From Candidatus Eiseniibacteriota bacterium (lineage in GTDB: Bacteria > Orphanbacterota > Orphanbacteria > Orphanbacterales > Orphanbacteraceae): a stretch of DNA of 64,000 nucleotides. Shown here piece after piece: positions 44,934-52,901 of this stretch. Both the position numbers and the translations under genes were made by a program. A model generated the notes under the pieces. It was not told the origin of the DNA. It searched no databases and saw only the letters and a list, made by a program, of their open reading frames with translations. The DNA lies in the NCBI GenBank assembly GCA_029262235.1, contig JAJCZU010000002.1, positions 496,001-560,000 of the forward strand, given 5' to 3'. Numbering within the stretch: position 1 is the stretch's first letter; each line of letters begins with the position of its first letter.

Positions 44934-45638
44934 GTGAAACTGATTCTTGCGATTGAAACGTCTTCGCGCTTCTCGAGCGTGGCCATTGCCGGCCCGCAGG
45001 GCCTGATCGGGGAGCGGGCGGAAGAAGACGGCGGTCGAACCGAGAATATTCAGCGGATGATTGCCGATCTCTTCAGGGCACACGGGAGAGAGCCGGGGAT
45101 GATCGACGGTGTGGCGGTTTCGATCGGCCCGGGTTCCTTTACCGGAACACGCATCGGCCTGGCGGTCGCGAAAGGAATCGCGCTCGCGAACGCGTGCCCT
45201 CTCGTCGGCGTCCCTGTTCCGCACGCGCTCGCAACGGAAGCGGACCCCGGGCGTGAGTGCGAGGTCTGGCTCGATGTCGGCCGCGGTGAAGTGTATCGAA
45301 CGCTCGTTCGCGGCGCCGTGACACTCGAGGAAGGGCGTACCGTGCCGGTCGACGAATGCCTGGCAACGGATCAGGGACCGGACGCCCGACTCCTGATCGG
45401 CAGCGGTGCGGAAAAGTACAGAGCGCGCATTCTGGAACGGTGGCCGAAGCGGGCCGTCGCGAAACGGGGGGCGAACGAGTCGCGCGCGCGCACAATCGCC
45501 TCGATCGGGCGTGCCCTGATCCTCGCGGACGAGGGTGGGGAGTGGCGATCCCTCGAGCCCGCATATGCGCGCCCCGCCGACGCCAAGCTGCCGAAAAACG
45601 GGCCCGCCGCCCGAAAAACGGGGAAGGGGACGCGTTGA
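44934..45638 (+). CDS. tsaB: tRNA threonylcarbamoyladenosine biosynthesis protein TsaB
   Basis: TsaB is the TsaD-like scaffold of the t6A complex. The 234-residue protein starts LILAIETSSRFSSVAI and has VSIGPGSFTGTRIGLAVAKG, both typical. It lacks the metal motif of TsaD. GTG 44934 with GAGGGC about 8 nt ahead is preferred to GTG 44919, which lies inside tsaE and would add MRADF. The C-terminal 40 residues are basic and low in homology. The stop overlaps the rimI start as TTGA. Confidence 0.9.
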   Translation: MKLILAIETSSRFSSVAIAGPQGLIGERAEEDGGRTENIQRMIADLFRAHGREPGMIDGVAVSIGPGSFTGTRIGLAVAKGIALANACPLVGVPVPHALATEADPGRECEVWLDVGRGEVYRTLVRGAVTLEEGRTVPVDECLATDQGPDARLLIGSGAEKYRARILERWPKRAVAKRGANESRARTIASIGRALILADEGGEWRSLEPAYARPADAKLPKNGPAARKTGKGTR

Positions 45639-46123
45639 CCGGGGAAGGGATCGTGCTGAGGCCGATGGAGAGCGCGGATCTTCCTGCCGTTGGTGGGCTC
45701 GAAAACGATCTCTTTACCGAGCCATGGCCCGCCTCTATATTTGAACGGGAAATCGCGGACCGCCAGGGAAGCTGGACTGTTGTCGGGCTTCGCGACGATC
45801 GGATCGTCTGCTACGCGGTCGCGTGGCTCGGTACGGCAGAGCTTCACATCGCCAATCTGGCCGTGGCCGCTCACGAGCAGGGAAAGGGCGTCGGCGCATG
45901 GCTTCTCGACCGCGCGCTCGAACGGGGTCGTGAGGCCGGGTGCCTCTACGCCACACTCGAAGTGCGCGTGAGCAACGAGCGCGCGATCCGGCTCTATGAG
46001 AAGCGGGGGTTTCGGGGTGTCGCGATGCAGCATGGTTACTACGTGGATGACGGCGAAGATGCACTCGTGATGTGGGCGGATCTGATTCCGGCCCATGGAG
46101 AAGAGCAGGATGGCCTGGTTTAA
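45635..46123 (+). CDS. rimI: Ribosomal-protein-S18-alanine N-acetyltransferase (GNAT family)
   Basis: The 162-residue GNAT protein has the start region IVLRPMESADLPAVGGLEN, the PW segment EPWPASIFEREI, the acetyl-CoA loop AAHEQGKGVGAWLLDRALE (Q/R-x-x-G-x-G/A) and EVRVSNERAIRLYEKRGF. Its place after tsaB is typical of RimI. TTG 45635 overlaps the tsaB stop by 4 nt; the longer frame reads inside tsaB. It overlaps the start of accD by 14 nt. Confidence 0.88.
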   Translation: MTGEGIVLRPMESADLPAVGGLENDLFTEPWPASIFEREIADRQGSWTVVGLRDDRIVCYAVAWLGTAELHIANLAVAAHEQGKGVGAWLLDRALERGREAGCLYATLEVRVSNERAIRLYEKRGFRGVAMQHGYYVDDGEDALVMWADLIPAHGEEQDGLV

Positions 46124-47000
46124 AAAACGTGATCGCGGTGTGAAGGCTGAACGGAAGAGAAATCTTCCTGACGGGCTCTGGCTTCGCTGTGAGTATTGCG
46201 GCGCGATTCTCTATAAGAAGGAACTCGAGCGGAATCTGTGGACCTGCGACAGCTGCGGATTTCATTTCCGCATTCGTGCCAGGAACTACATCGACATTCT
46301 ACTCGACCAAGGTTCGTTCCGTGAGATGGACGCGGGAATCAAGCCGCTCGATCCTCTCAAGTTCAAAGACACTAAAAAGTACGCAGATCGCATCAAGACG
46401 TACCAGGCCAAGACCGGAATGAACGAAGCGATCCTTTCGGGCAGCGGAGAAATCGACGGACGCCAGGTCAGTATCGCGGTTCTCGAATTCGCGTTCGGGG
46501 GCGGAAGCCTCGGCTCGGTGATGGGGGAGAAGATCGTGCGCGCGATCCGCCGCGCCATCAAGACGAACTCTCCGTTTCTGATCGTGAACAGTTCAGGCGG
46601 CGCCCGTATGCAGGAGGGAATCCTTTCTCTGATGCAGATGGCGAAGGTCAGCGTGATGCTGGCGCGACTGCATGAAGCGCACCTGCCGTTCATTTCCATT
46701 CTGACCCATCCGACGACGGGAGGGGTGAGCGCGAGCTTCGCGTTTCAGGGCGACCTCATTCTTGCCGAGCCGAAAGCCCTGATCGGATTCGCGGGCCCCC
46801 GCGTCATCCAGCAGACGATCGGGCAGGAGCTGCCCGAAGGCTTTCAGCGTTCCGAGTTCCTGATGGATCACGGCCAGATCGACCGGATCGTCAATCGCAA
46901 GGAGCTCAAGGAGACCGTGTCGTCGCTCCTTTCCTATCTCCCCTCTCCCGCACCGGTGCTCGGGTTCGAGGAGAAAGCAAGGGCCCTCGAGAAGTCGTGA
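46110..47000 (+). CDS. accD: Acetyl-CoA carboxylase carboxyltransferase subunit beta
   Basis: AccD and AccA move CO2 from carboxybiotin to acetyl-CoA, the first step of fatty acid synthesis. The 296-residue protein has the N-terminal four-Cys zinc finger (C27, C30, C46, C49), SSGGARMQEG and HPTTGGVSASFA in the crotonase fold. ATG 46110 gives the usual start MAWFKKR; an ATG 15 nt earlier lacks support. It overlaps the lptD start by 4 nt. accA is not in the window. Confidence 0.93.
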   Translation: MAWFKKRDRGVKAERKRNLPDGLWLRCEYCGAILYKKELERNLWTCDSCGFHFRIRARNYIDILLDQGSFREMDAGIKPLDPLKFKDTKKYADRIKTYQAKTGMNEAILSGSGEIDGRQVSIAVLEFAFGGGSLGSVMGEKIVRAIRRAIKTNSPFLIVNSSGGARMQEGILSLMQMAKVSVMLARLHEAHLPFISILTHPTTGGVSASFAFQGDLILAEPKALIGFAGPRVIQQTIGQELPEGFQRSEFLMDHGQIDRIVNRKELKETVSSLLSYLPSPAPVLGFEEKARALEKS

Positions 47001-50000
47001 GGTTCACTCTCGCGATTACCGTTGCCCTGCTGCTGTTCCCCGCAATCTCCCTGTCTCAGGACTTCGACGGGGAGGACGTCTACCTTTCCAGCGATTCCGT
47101 TTCCATTCAGATGTTCGGCAGCGGCGAAACCGTGTCGAATCTCGTAGGCCGCGTTCGCTTCCTCGACCGGGACCGCAAGATCTTCGCGCGCTCCGCCCGC
47201 GCGATCTGGCGGGAGGACGCCGCGCATCTTCGCCTGCTCGGACGGGCCGAAATCTATCGCGATCAGAACTGGATCCAGGGGCCTGTTGCGGAGATCGACC
47301 TGGACGCGGAGCGCATGACCCTTCCGAACGGCGCGTTTGTCGTGCAGGGGCATCAGACGATTCAAGCGAACCGCGCCGTCTTCCGGATCGGGCTCGCGGA
47401 GGAAAAGAACGACGTGATCATCTTCCGGGGTGAAGTCACGGTGATCGACAGCGCTCTCTATATGGACACGGATTCCCTCGACGTTTTTCCCGGGCGCGAT
47501 GAAGCGGTCGCCCGCGGTTCCGTTCTTCTCGATCTCTACAAGCAGAACTATCGTGTGCGCGGAAGCAAGGCGCTGTTCGATTCGTCGCGGGTTACCGTGA
47601 CAGGCGACCCGGTGCTCGAGGAGCTCGACTCGCTTCGTGAAGTGGCCGGTCGCATTACGGGCGACACGATCTGGATCTATCCGAACGAAGACCGCGTCGA
47701 GGCCAGTGGCCGCTCTCTCAGCGACTACCGCGGCCTCAGGACATCCGCGGCGCGCACCGACTTCAGCGCCGAGGAACGACGCGTCATTCTGCGCGGCGCG
47801 CCCGAGCTCCAGCATGAGGGCGAAACGATGCGCGGGGACGTGATCGAAGTGTATTTCGCGAAAGAGGAAGATCGTATCGAACGCGTGGTTCTGATCGGAA
47901 ACGGCGAGTTGCTCTCCGAGAAGATCGACTCGACGGTGGTGGAACGTTCGACGGCCCGAGGCGATTCGATCGTGCTGCACTTTACGGACGGTGAGCTGAC
48001 GCGGACCGAAGTGATCGGGAGCGCGTCGAGCGAACGCTCCTGGGAGAGTGCGGGACGAAACGAGAGGGAAACGACGGAAGCAACGGGCGACACGATCCGC
48101 TTCGCGATCGAGAAGTCGGCGCTGAAACGTGTGGACGTGCTCGGGAACGCGGTCGGCTCGAACACGGACGCGGCGATCGACGCGACTCCCGAAGAGCTGG
48201 AAGTGAGCCGCGTGAAGTACACAGGGCAGAGTATGACGTATGAAGTGGATCGCAACCGCCTGTCTCTGATCGGTACCGCGCACGTGCAGAAGCAGGATAC
48301 GTCTCTCGACGCGGATCATATCCGCTACGATCTCGACCGCGCCGTCATGACCGCGATCGGGGGGCCGAAGCTGATTGACGCCGGCGAAGAGGTGGACGGC
48401 GAGCGCATGATTTATCAGGTCGATCTCGGACAGGGCACGATCTACAAGGGAGTGACTGCGTACGAAAACGGAATCTGCCGGGGCGAACGGATTCTGCGCG
48501 TCGGAGAGAAGACGCTCCTGCTTCAGAACGGCATGTACACGAGCTGCGACCTCGAGCATCCGCACTATTTCTTCGGAGCGAAGGAAATGAAGATCTACCT
48601 CGACGACAAGACGATCGTGCGCCCCATTGTGCTCCATATCGCGGACGTTCCGGTTTTCGCGCTGCCGTTCTACATGTTCCCGATCAAGGGGGGGCGTTCG
48701 AGCGGATTCATCCTGCCGCAGATCGAATTCGGGTTCTCAGAGAGCCGCGGCCGCTTCATTCGAAACGGCGGCTATTACTGGGCGATCAACGATTACATGG
48801 ACATGACGGTGCGCGCTGACTGGTTTGAGAACTCGACCTGGACGGGCTACCTGGACGGCCGGTACAAGATCCGTTATCTGCTGAACGGTTCGCTGCGCAC
48901 GTCCTATCGAGCCGACGAAGGGCGAAAGCGCTGGTCCGTAAACGCGTCGCACAGTCAGGAGCTGCGGGACGATCTCGATCTTACGGCGCGCGCGGACTTC
49001 GTCAGCGATGAAACGTTCCGCGTGGAGGAATCAACCACGCTCCAGGAGCTCGACCGTACGCTCAAGTCCGACATCACGCTCAGTAAGCGGTGGCAGTCGC
49101 GTTCCTTTACGCTCGACGCAAGCAGGACGCAGCGGCTGGACAACGGCAGTATCGACGAGACGCTCCCCTCGATCCGATACACGCAGAATCAGTCTGAGAT
49201 CTTCACGCCCCCCGAAGAATCCGAAGATCGCAGCTGGTACAACGATATCTATTACCGGTACTCGTCGCGGCTTCTGAACTCGCGGGAGAGCGACGAGATC
49301 GTTTCCTCGATCGACACGCTCTTCGAAACGGTGAACGATACGCTGCAGGAAATCGCGGGTTTCGACACCACGCGAACAACGGAACGGAACGATCACTTCG
49401 GCTGGAATCACGATTTCGGTTTCACGTACTCGAGCAAGCTGCGCGGCTGGCTCGGCGTATCGACGCGCCTCAACTGGAAAGAGACGTGGTACGACAAGGA
49501 CAAGGCGGGCCAGGAGTGGGTTCGCCGCGGTCAGGGGAACGCGTCGGTCAGCGCGAACACGAACGTGTACGGCACGTGGTTCCCCCGTTTCGGTCCGCTC
49601 GAAGGGGCGCGTCATATCATCACGCCGAACGTGAGCTATTCGATCCGGCCGAAGAATCCGCATCACTTCATCCGGACGCTCGACGACGAGGGCGATCCGA
49701 TTCTGAACACCGACGGGACGTTTCGCGAGGAGGACCGCTTTTTCAATTTCGGCGGATTCGGTTCGTCGCAGAACCGTTCGCGCACCCTGTCGTTCGGTTT
49801 CAGCAACAAGCTGCAGACGAAGTACCGGGTCGGGGAAGAGTTGAAGCGGAACGACCAGTTGATTCTCGTGAGAAACTCGATCGGGTACGACTTCGAAAGA
49901 GACGAGGAGCAGTGGTCCGATCTGCAGTCAAGTCTGCGCTTCGAACCGATCCGGGTATTGAGCTCCGAAGTGGGGGTGACGCACGACGTCTATACCTGGC

Positions 50001-50539
50001 AGAACGAACGGCTCAGCGTAAGCACGAACCTCTCGCTCCAGGGGGAGTGGGGAGGAGCCGGGAAGCGTGGTGACGTCGAAGGCGAAGGCGACCCCGAGCG
50101 GCCTGACAACGGGGAGCGCCCGGTCGATCCCAACGCGAGTTCGTCTTCATTCGACGAGAGCGGGGACGATATCTACAGAGGAACGGGCCAGCGTGACCGG
50201 GAGCAGCGCACGTCTTCGTCGCAGATTCCGTGGACGCTTCGCCTCGGGCACAGCTTCAGCCGGGGGGCGCCAGGGAGCACGCCGACGCAGTGGCTCAACG
50301 CGTCGGCCGGGATCGGGCTTTCGAAGAACTGGAACCTCGACTACGAAAACCGCTACGACGTCGAGAACAGCGAAATCGTGAGCCAGTCGTTCCGGATCAC
50401 GCGCGATCTCCATTGCTGGGAAGCCAGCATGCGGGGGCGTTTTTCGGGGCAGGAGTGGGAGTATTACTTCAACATTCGCATCAAGGCCCATCGCGAGGTT
50501 TATTACGAGAAGGGGAACCGCAGCCTTGGATCGTTTTAG
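46997..50539 (+). CDS. lptD: LPS-assembly protein LptD (large, with many OstA-like segments)
   Basis: LptD forms the outer-membrane pore that inserts LPS. The 1180-residue protein has a signal peptide (about 1-20), then about 500 residues of OstA/LptA-like repeats (for example ARSARAIWREDAAHLRLLG), then the barrel with the characteristic GMYTSCDLEHPHYFFGA and PIKGGRSSGFILPQ (about residue 564) and a C-terminal beta barrel. It is about 400 residues longer than the E. coli protein, the extra part lying in the N-terminal repeats and in an acidic loop (near 1030-1060). GTG 46997 overlaps accD. It shows the cell has an LPS-type outer membrane. Confidence 0.85.
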   Translation: MRFTLAITVALLLFPAISLSQDFDGEDVYLSSDSVSIQMFGSGETVSNLVGRVRFLDRDRKIFARSARAIWREDAAHLRLLGRAEIYRDQNWIQGPVAEIDLDAERMTLPNGAFVVQGHQTIQANRAVFRIGLAEEKNDVIIFRGEVTVIDSALYMDTDSLDVFPGRDEAVARGSVLLDLYKQNYRVRGSKALFDSSRVTVTGDPVLEELDSLREVAGRITGDTIWIYPNEDRVEASGRSLSDYRGLRTSAARTDFSAEERRVILRGAPELQHEGETMRGDVIEVYFAKEEDRIERVVLIGNGELLSEKIDSTVVERSTARGDSIVLHFTDGELTRTEVIGSASSERSWESAGRNERETTEATGDTIRFAIEKSALKRVDVLGNAVGSNTDAAIDATPEELEVSRVKYTGQSMTYEVDRNRLSLIGTAHVQKQDTSLDADHIRYDLDRAVMTAIGGPKLIDAGEEVDGERMIYQVDLGQGTIYKGVTAYENGICRGERILRVGEKTLLLQNGMYTSCDLEHPHYFFGAKEMKIYLDDKTIVRPIVLHIADVPVFALPFYMFPIKGGRSSGFILPQIEFGFSESRGRFIRNGGYYWAINDYMDMTVRADWFENSTWTGYLDGRYKIRYLLNGSLRTSYRADEGRKRWSVNASHSQELRDDLDLTARADFVSDETFRVEESTTLQELDRTLKSDITLSKRWQSRSFTLDASRTQRLDNGSIDETLPSIRYTQNQSEIFTPPEESEDRSWYNDIYYRYSSRLLNSRESDEIVSSIDTLFETVNDTLQEIAGFDTTRTTERNDHFGWNHDFGFTYSSKLRGWLGVSTRLNWKETWYDKDKAGQEWVRRGQGNASVSANTNVYGTWFPRFGPLEGARHIITPNVSYSIRPKNPHHFIRTLDDEGDPILNTDGTFREEDRFFNFGGFGSSQNRSRTLSFGFSNKLQTKYRVGEELKRNDQLILVRNSIGYDFERDEEQWSDLQSSLRFEPIRVLSSEVGVTHDVYTWQNERLSVSTNLSLQGEWGGAGKRGDVEGEGDPERPDNGERPVDPNASSSSFDESGDDIYRGTGQRDREQRTSSSQIPWTLRLGHSFSRGAPGSTPTQWLNASAGIGLSKNWNLDYENRYDVENSEIVSQSFRITRDLHCWEASMRGRFSGQEWEYYFNIRIKAHREVYYEKGNRSLGSF

Positions 50540-50575
50540 GCCTGTAAAAAGCGCGTCAATCATCGAGCCGTCGCG

Positions 50576-50604
50576 TTGACACGGACCATAGCCGCTGATA
50601 ACTT
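50576..50604 (+). promoter_or_regulatory. Sigma70-type promoter for the selenoprotein gene
   Basis: TTGACA (50576-50581), 17-nt spacer, TAACTT (50599-50604). The leader of about 85 nt contains a hairpin, CCGGATC (50643-50649) with GATCCGG (50656-50662), about 30 nt before the ATG. Confidence 0.75.
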
Positions 50605-50693
50605 GATCAGGCGGCATAACTTGGGGTCCATCCAGACCCGCTCCGGATCCGTCCTGATCCGGTGCCGCAGGACCTGAATTCCGAGGGAGCGAA

Positions 50694-52127
50694 ATGCAAA
50701 AACTGAAGGTGACGGTGGCCCTCGCCGGACTCTTCGCCCTGGCTCTGACCGGCTGCAGCGGTCTCGGGCTTTTCGGGCCGAAGGGACCGCAGACGGTCAC
50801 CCTGATGTTCTCGAACGAGACCATCGGCGAACTGAAGCCCTGTGGCTGAAAATCCAAGGGCAAAGGCGGGCTGGCCCGGCGGGCTGGCGAGATCAATGCA
50901 AGACGCGCTCAGAATCCGGTCGTAGTACTCGACCTGGGGAACTTCGTTTCGCGTAAGAATCCTCCTTACGGGTACGACACTCCGATTCTGGCGCAATGTT
51001 ACGAGCAGATGGCGTACGACGCGGTTGCGATCGGCGAAAAGGAAGTCAGCCTCGGGCTGGCCGAAGTCGACTCGCTCCTTGCGGCGCACGGCCTTCTGGC
51101 TTTGAACAACAACATTCTGGACGCGACGACCGGGGAGCCTCGGTACACGCCGTACACGATTCTGAAAGCCGGTGAGCTGAAGATCGGTGTGACCTCGATG
51201 CTCGGTGGTGACGCGATCGTCGCGCGGTCGATCAAAGAGCGTGAAAACGTAGCCGTTTCGAACGGCGTGGCGGCCTCGCGCGAAGTCCTGGAGACGTTCC
51301 GCAAGAAGAAGGTCGATCTCAAGGTTCTGCTGGCCCACACGGGGCTGCAGAAAGGCGAGATGCTGGCGGATTCGCTTGCGGGCTTCGACGTGATCCTGAT
51401 CGGACACGGCAGCCGTTCTTGGACGGAGCCGAAGCAGGTAAACGGCGTCATTCTGGCCTCGCCGGGATCGCGCAGCAACCAGCTCGGGGAAGTCACGATC
51501 GTCGTGGAAGATCGCATGGTGCAGTCGTTCGAAGGACGTTCGTACCAGCTGCAGCAGGACGACGGACCGCTCGAACCGACCGTGAAAGCGCTGACCTGGA
51601 CGCATCTCGAACTCGACGAGAACGGGAATCGCGTGAAAGCCGGTGCGAAGACGGATTCGACGGAGGCGACCGAAACGTCGCTCGACCAGAGCAGCCTCGA
51701 TCCGAAACTCCAGAAGAACGAAGCGGCGAAAGCAGAGCCGGCAATGGCATATCTCGGAAACGAGAATTGCCGGCTTTGCCACGCCGACATCTTCGAGTCT
51801 TATGAGAAGAGCGCCCACGCGGAGGCGTTTCAGGTCATCGCCGAAGATCCGAAGGAGTGGCAGAATCCGGCTTGCTGGAACTGCCACACCCTCGGCTTCG
51901 GCGAGCCGACCGGCCACTCCACCACGGAACTGCAACCCGATCTCTGGAACGTGCAGTGCGAGTCGTGTCACGGCATGGGTACCGGGCATGCGCGCGGGGA
52001 GCTTACCGTGGCGATCACGGAAGCCACCTGCACGAAGTGCCATACCTCCGAATGGAGCCCCGACTTCGAATTCAAGAAATCCCTCGCTCTCATCTCTCAC
52101 AAATCGAATCACGCGAAATCGAACTGA
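50694..52127 (+). CDS. Probable selenoprotein: metallophosphatase-like tetraheme c-type cytochrome lipoprotein
   Basis: ATG 50694 has GAGGGAG ahead. The frame codes for a lipoprotein signal peptide (lipobox LALTGC, Cys21), then TVTLMFSNETIGELKPCG, then TGA at 50847-50849 (codon 52), then KSKGKGGLARRAGEI and an open frame to TGA 52125-52127: 477 residues with Sec52. The part up to about residue 310 resembles the 5'-nucleotidase/UshA-type metallophosphatase region (VVVLDLGNF, NNNILDATTGEP, VILIGHGSR). The C-terminal part has four CXXCH haem sites at Cys359, 394, 422 and 446. Homologues known to me have Cys-Gly-Cys at the UGA place. NCBI uses the name multiheme c-type cytochrome (seleno)protein ExtKL for a Geobacter protein of this kind, from memory. 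Alternatives: a nonsense mutation or sequencing error. It lies between lptD and a sirtuin gene. Confidence 0.8.
50850..50890 (+). promoter_or_regulatory. Candidate bacterial SECIS hairpin just after the UGA codon
   Basis: CGGG (50867-50870) and CCCG (50875-50878) close a CTGG loop 21 nt after the UGA; an alternative fold pairs GGGC (50858-50861) with GCCC (50874-50877) and CCA (50854-50856) with TGG (50885-50887). Distance and position suit SelB recognition, but the stem is short and the folds compete, so the structure is tentative. Confidence 0.45.
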
Positions 52128-52154
52128 TCCCGGGTTCCCTCGACGGAGTCGGCC

Positions 52155-52901
52155 TTGCCTGTAAATGAACGGATCAGAACCGCCCGGGAGTGGATCGTAC
52201 GGGCAGGATCGATTACCGTGCTAACCGGAGCGGGCGTTTCCGCAGAAAGCGGAGTGCCGACGTTTCGGGGGGCCGAAGGGCTCTGGAAGAAGCACCGGCC
52301 GGAGGATCTTGCGACGCCGGAGGCGTACGCCCGGAACCGGGCACTCGTTTGGGAGTGGTACCGCTGGCGGCAGGAACTCGTGGCCGCCACGGAACCGAAT
52401 GCGGCTCATTACGCGCTGGCCGCCCATGCATCGCGCGGCCGGAGTCTCACGCTGATTACGCAGAACGTGGACGGGCACCACGAGCGTGCGGGATCGCGCG
52501 ACGTCGTGGAACTCCACGGCAACCTGTTTCGAGCGCGCTGCTCTTCGGACGGCACGCTCGCCTCGCTCGCCGAGGGACCGTTTACGGGGATTCCCGTTTG
52601 CCCGGCCTGTGGGGACGCCATGCGGCCCGACATCGTATGGTTCGGCGAGTCGCTTCCCGGGGATGCGCTTCAACGCGCGTTTCTCGCCGCAGAGAATGCC
52701 GAGGTCTTCGTCGTCGTGGGAACATCCGCCGTCGTTCATCCGGCCGCGTCTCTTCCCGGAGTAGCGGCCTCACGGGGTGCGAAAGTGATCGAAGTGAATA
52801 TCGAGGAGACGCCGGTAAGCGAGTTCGCGCACTGCGTAATCTCCGGCACGGCGGCGGAAACGCTTCCTCTGCTGTTCTCCCATGACGAAGGGTCTCCTTA
52901 G
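52155..52901 (+). CDS. cobB: NAD-dependent protein deacylase (CobB-like sirtuin)
   Basis: The 248-residue sirtuin removes acyl groups from lysines, using NAD+. Visible: VLTGAGVSAESGVPTFRG, TQNVDGHHERAG, catalytic His121 in ELHGN, and RPDIVWFGESLP. Tyr69 and Arg72 (WYRWRQ) match the class III desuccinylase pair. The zinc part is reduced: Cys129 has no CXXC partner, while Cys149 and Cys152 are present, as I recall for E. coli CobB. The start is TTG 52155 with GGAG ahead; an ATG at 52165 is out of frame. It begins 27 nt after the selenoprotein stop and overlaps the VWA gene by one base. Confidence 0.9.
   Translation: MPVNERIRTAREWIVRAGSITVLTGAGVSAESGVPTFRGAEGLWKKHRPEDLATPEAYARNRALVWEWYRWRQELVAATEPNAAHYALAAHASRGRSLTLITQNVDGHHERAGSRDVVELHGNLFRARCSSDGTLASLAEGPFTGIPVCPACGDAMRPDIVWFGESLPGDALQRAFLAAENAEVFVVVGTSAVVHPAASLPGVAASRGAKVIEVNIEETPVSEFAHCVISGTAAETLPLLFSHDEGSP

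Noticed and set aside
46934-48637. Antisense frame of 567 codons inside lptD
   Set aside because: Same cause: shadow of LptD reading, no domain seen.
51009-52127. Starting the cytochrome gene at ATG 51009
   Set aside because: It would lose the signal peptide, yet haem attachment needs export; upstream TGA is better read as Sec.
52529-52620. Sirtuin lacking its zinc site as a sign of inactivation
   Set aside because: The reduced Cys set matches the E. coli CobB type as I remember it, and the catalytic His and NAD motifs are intact.
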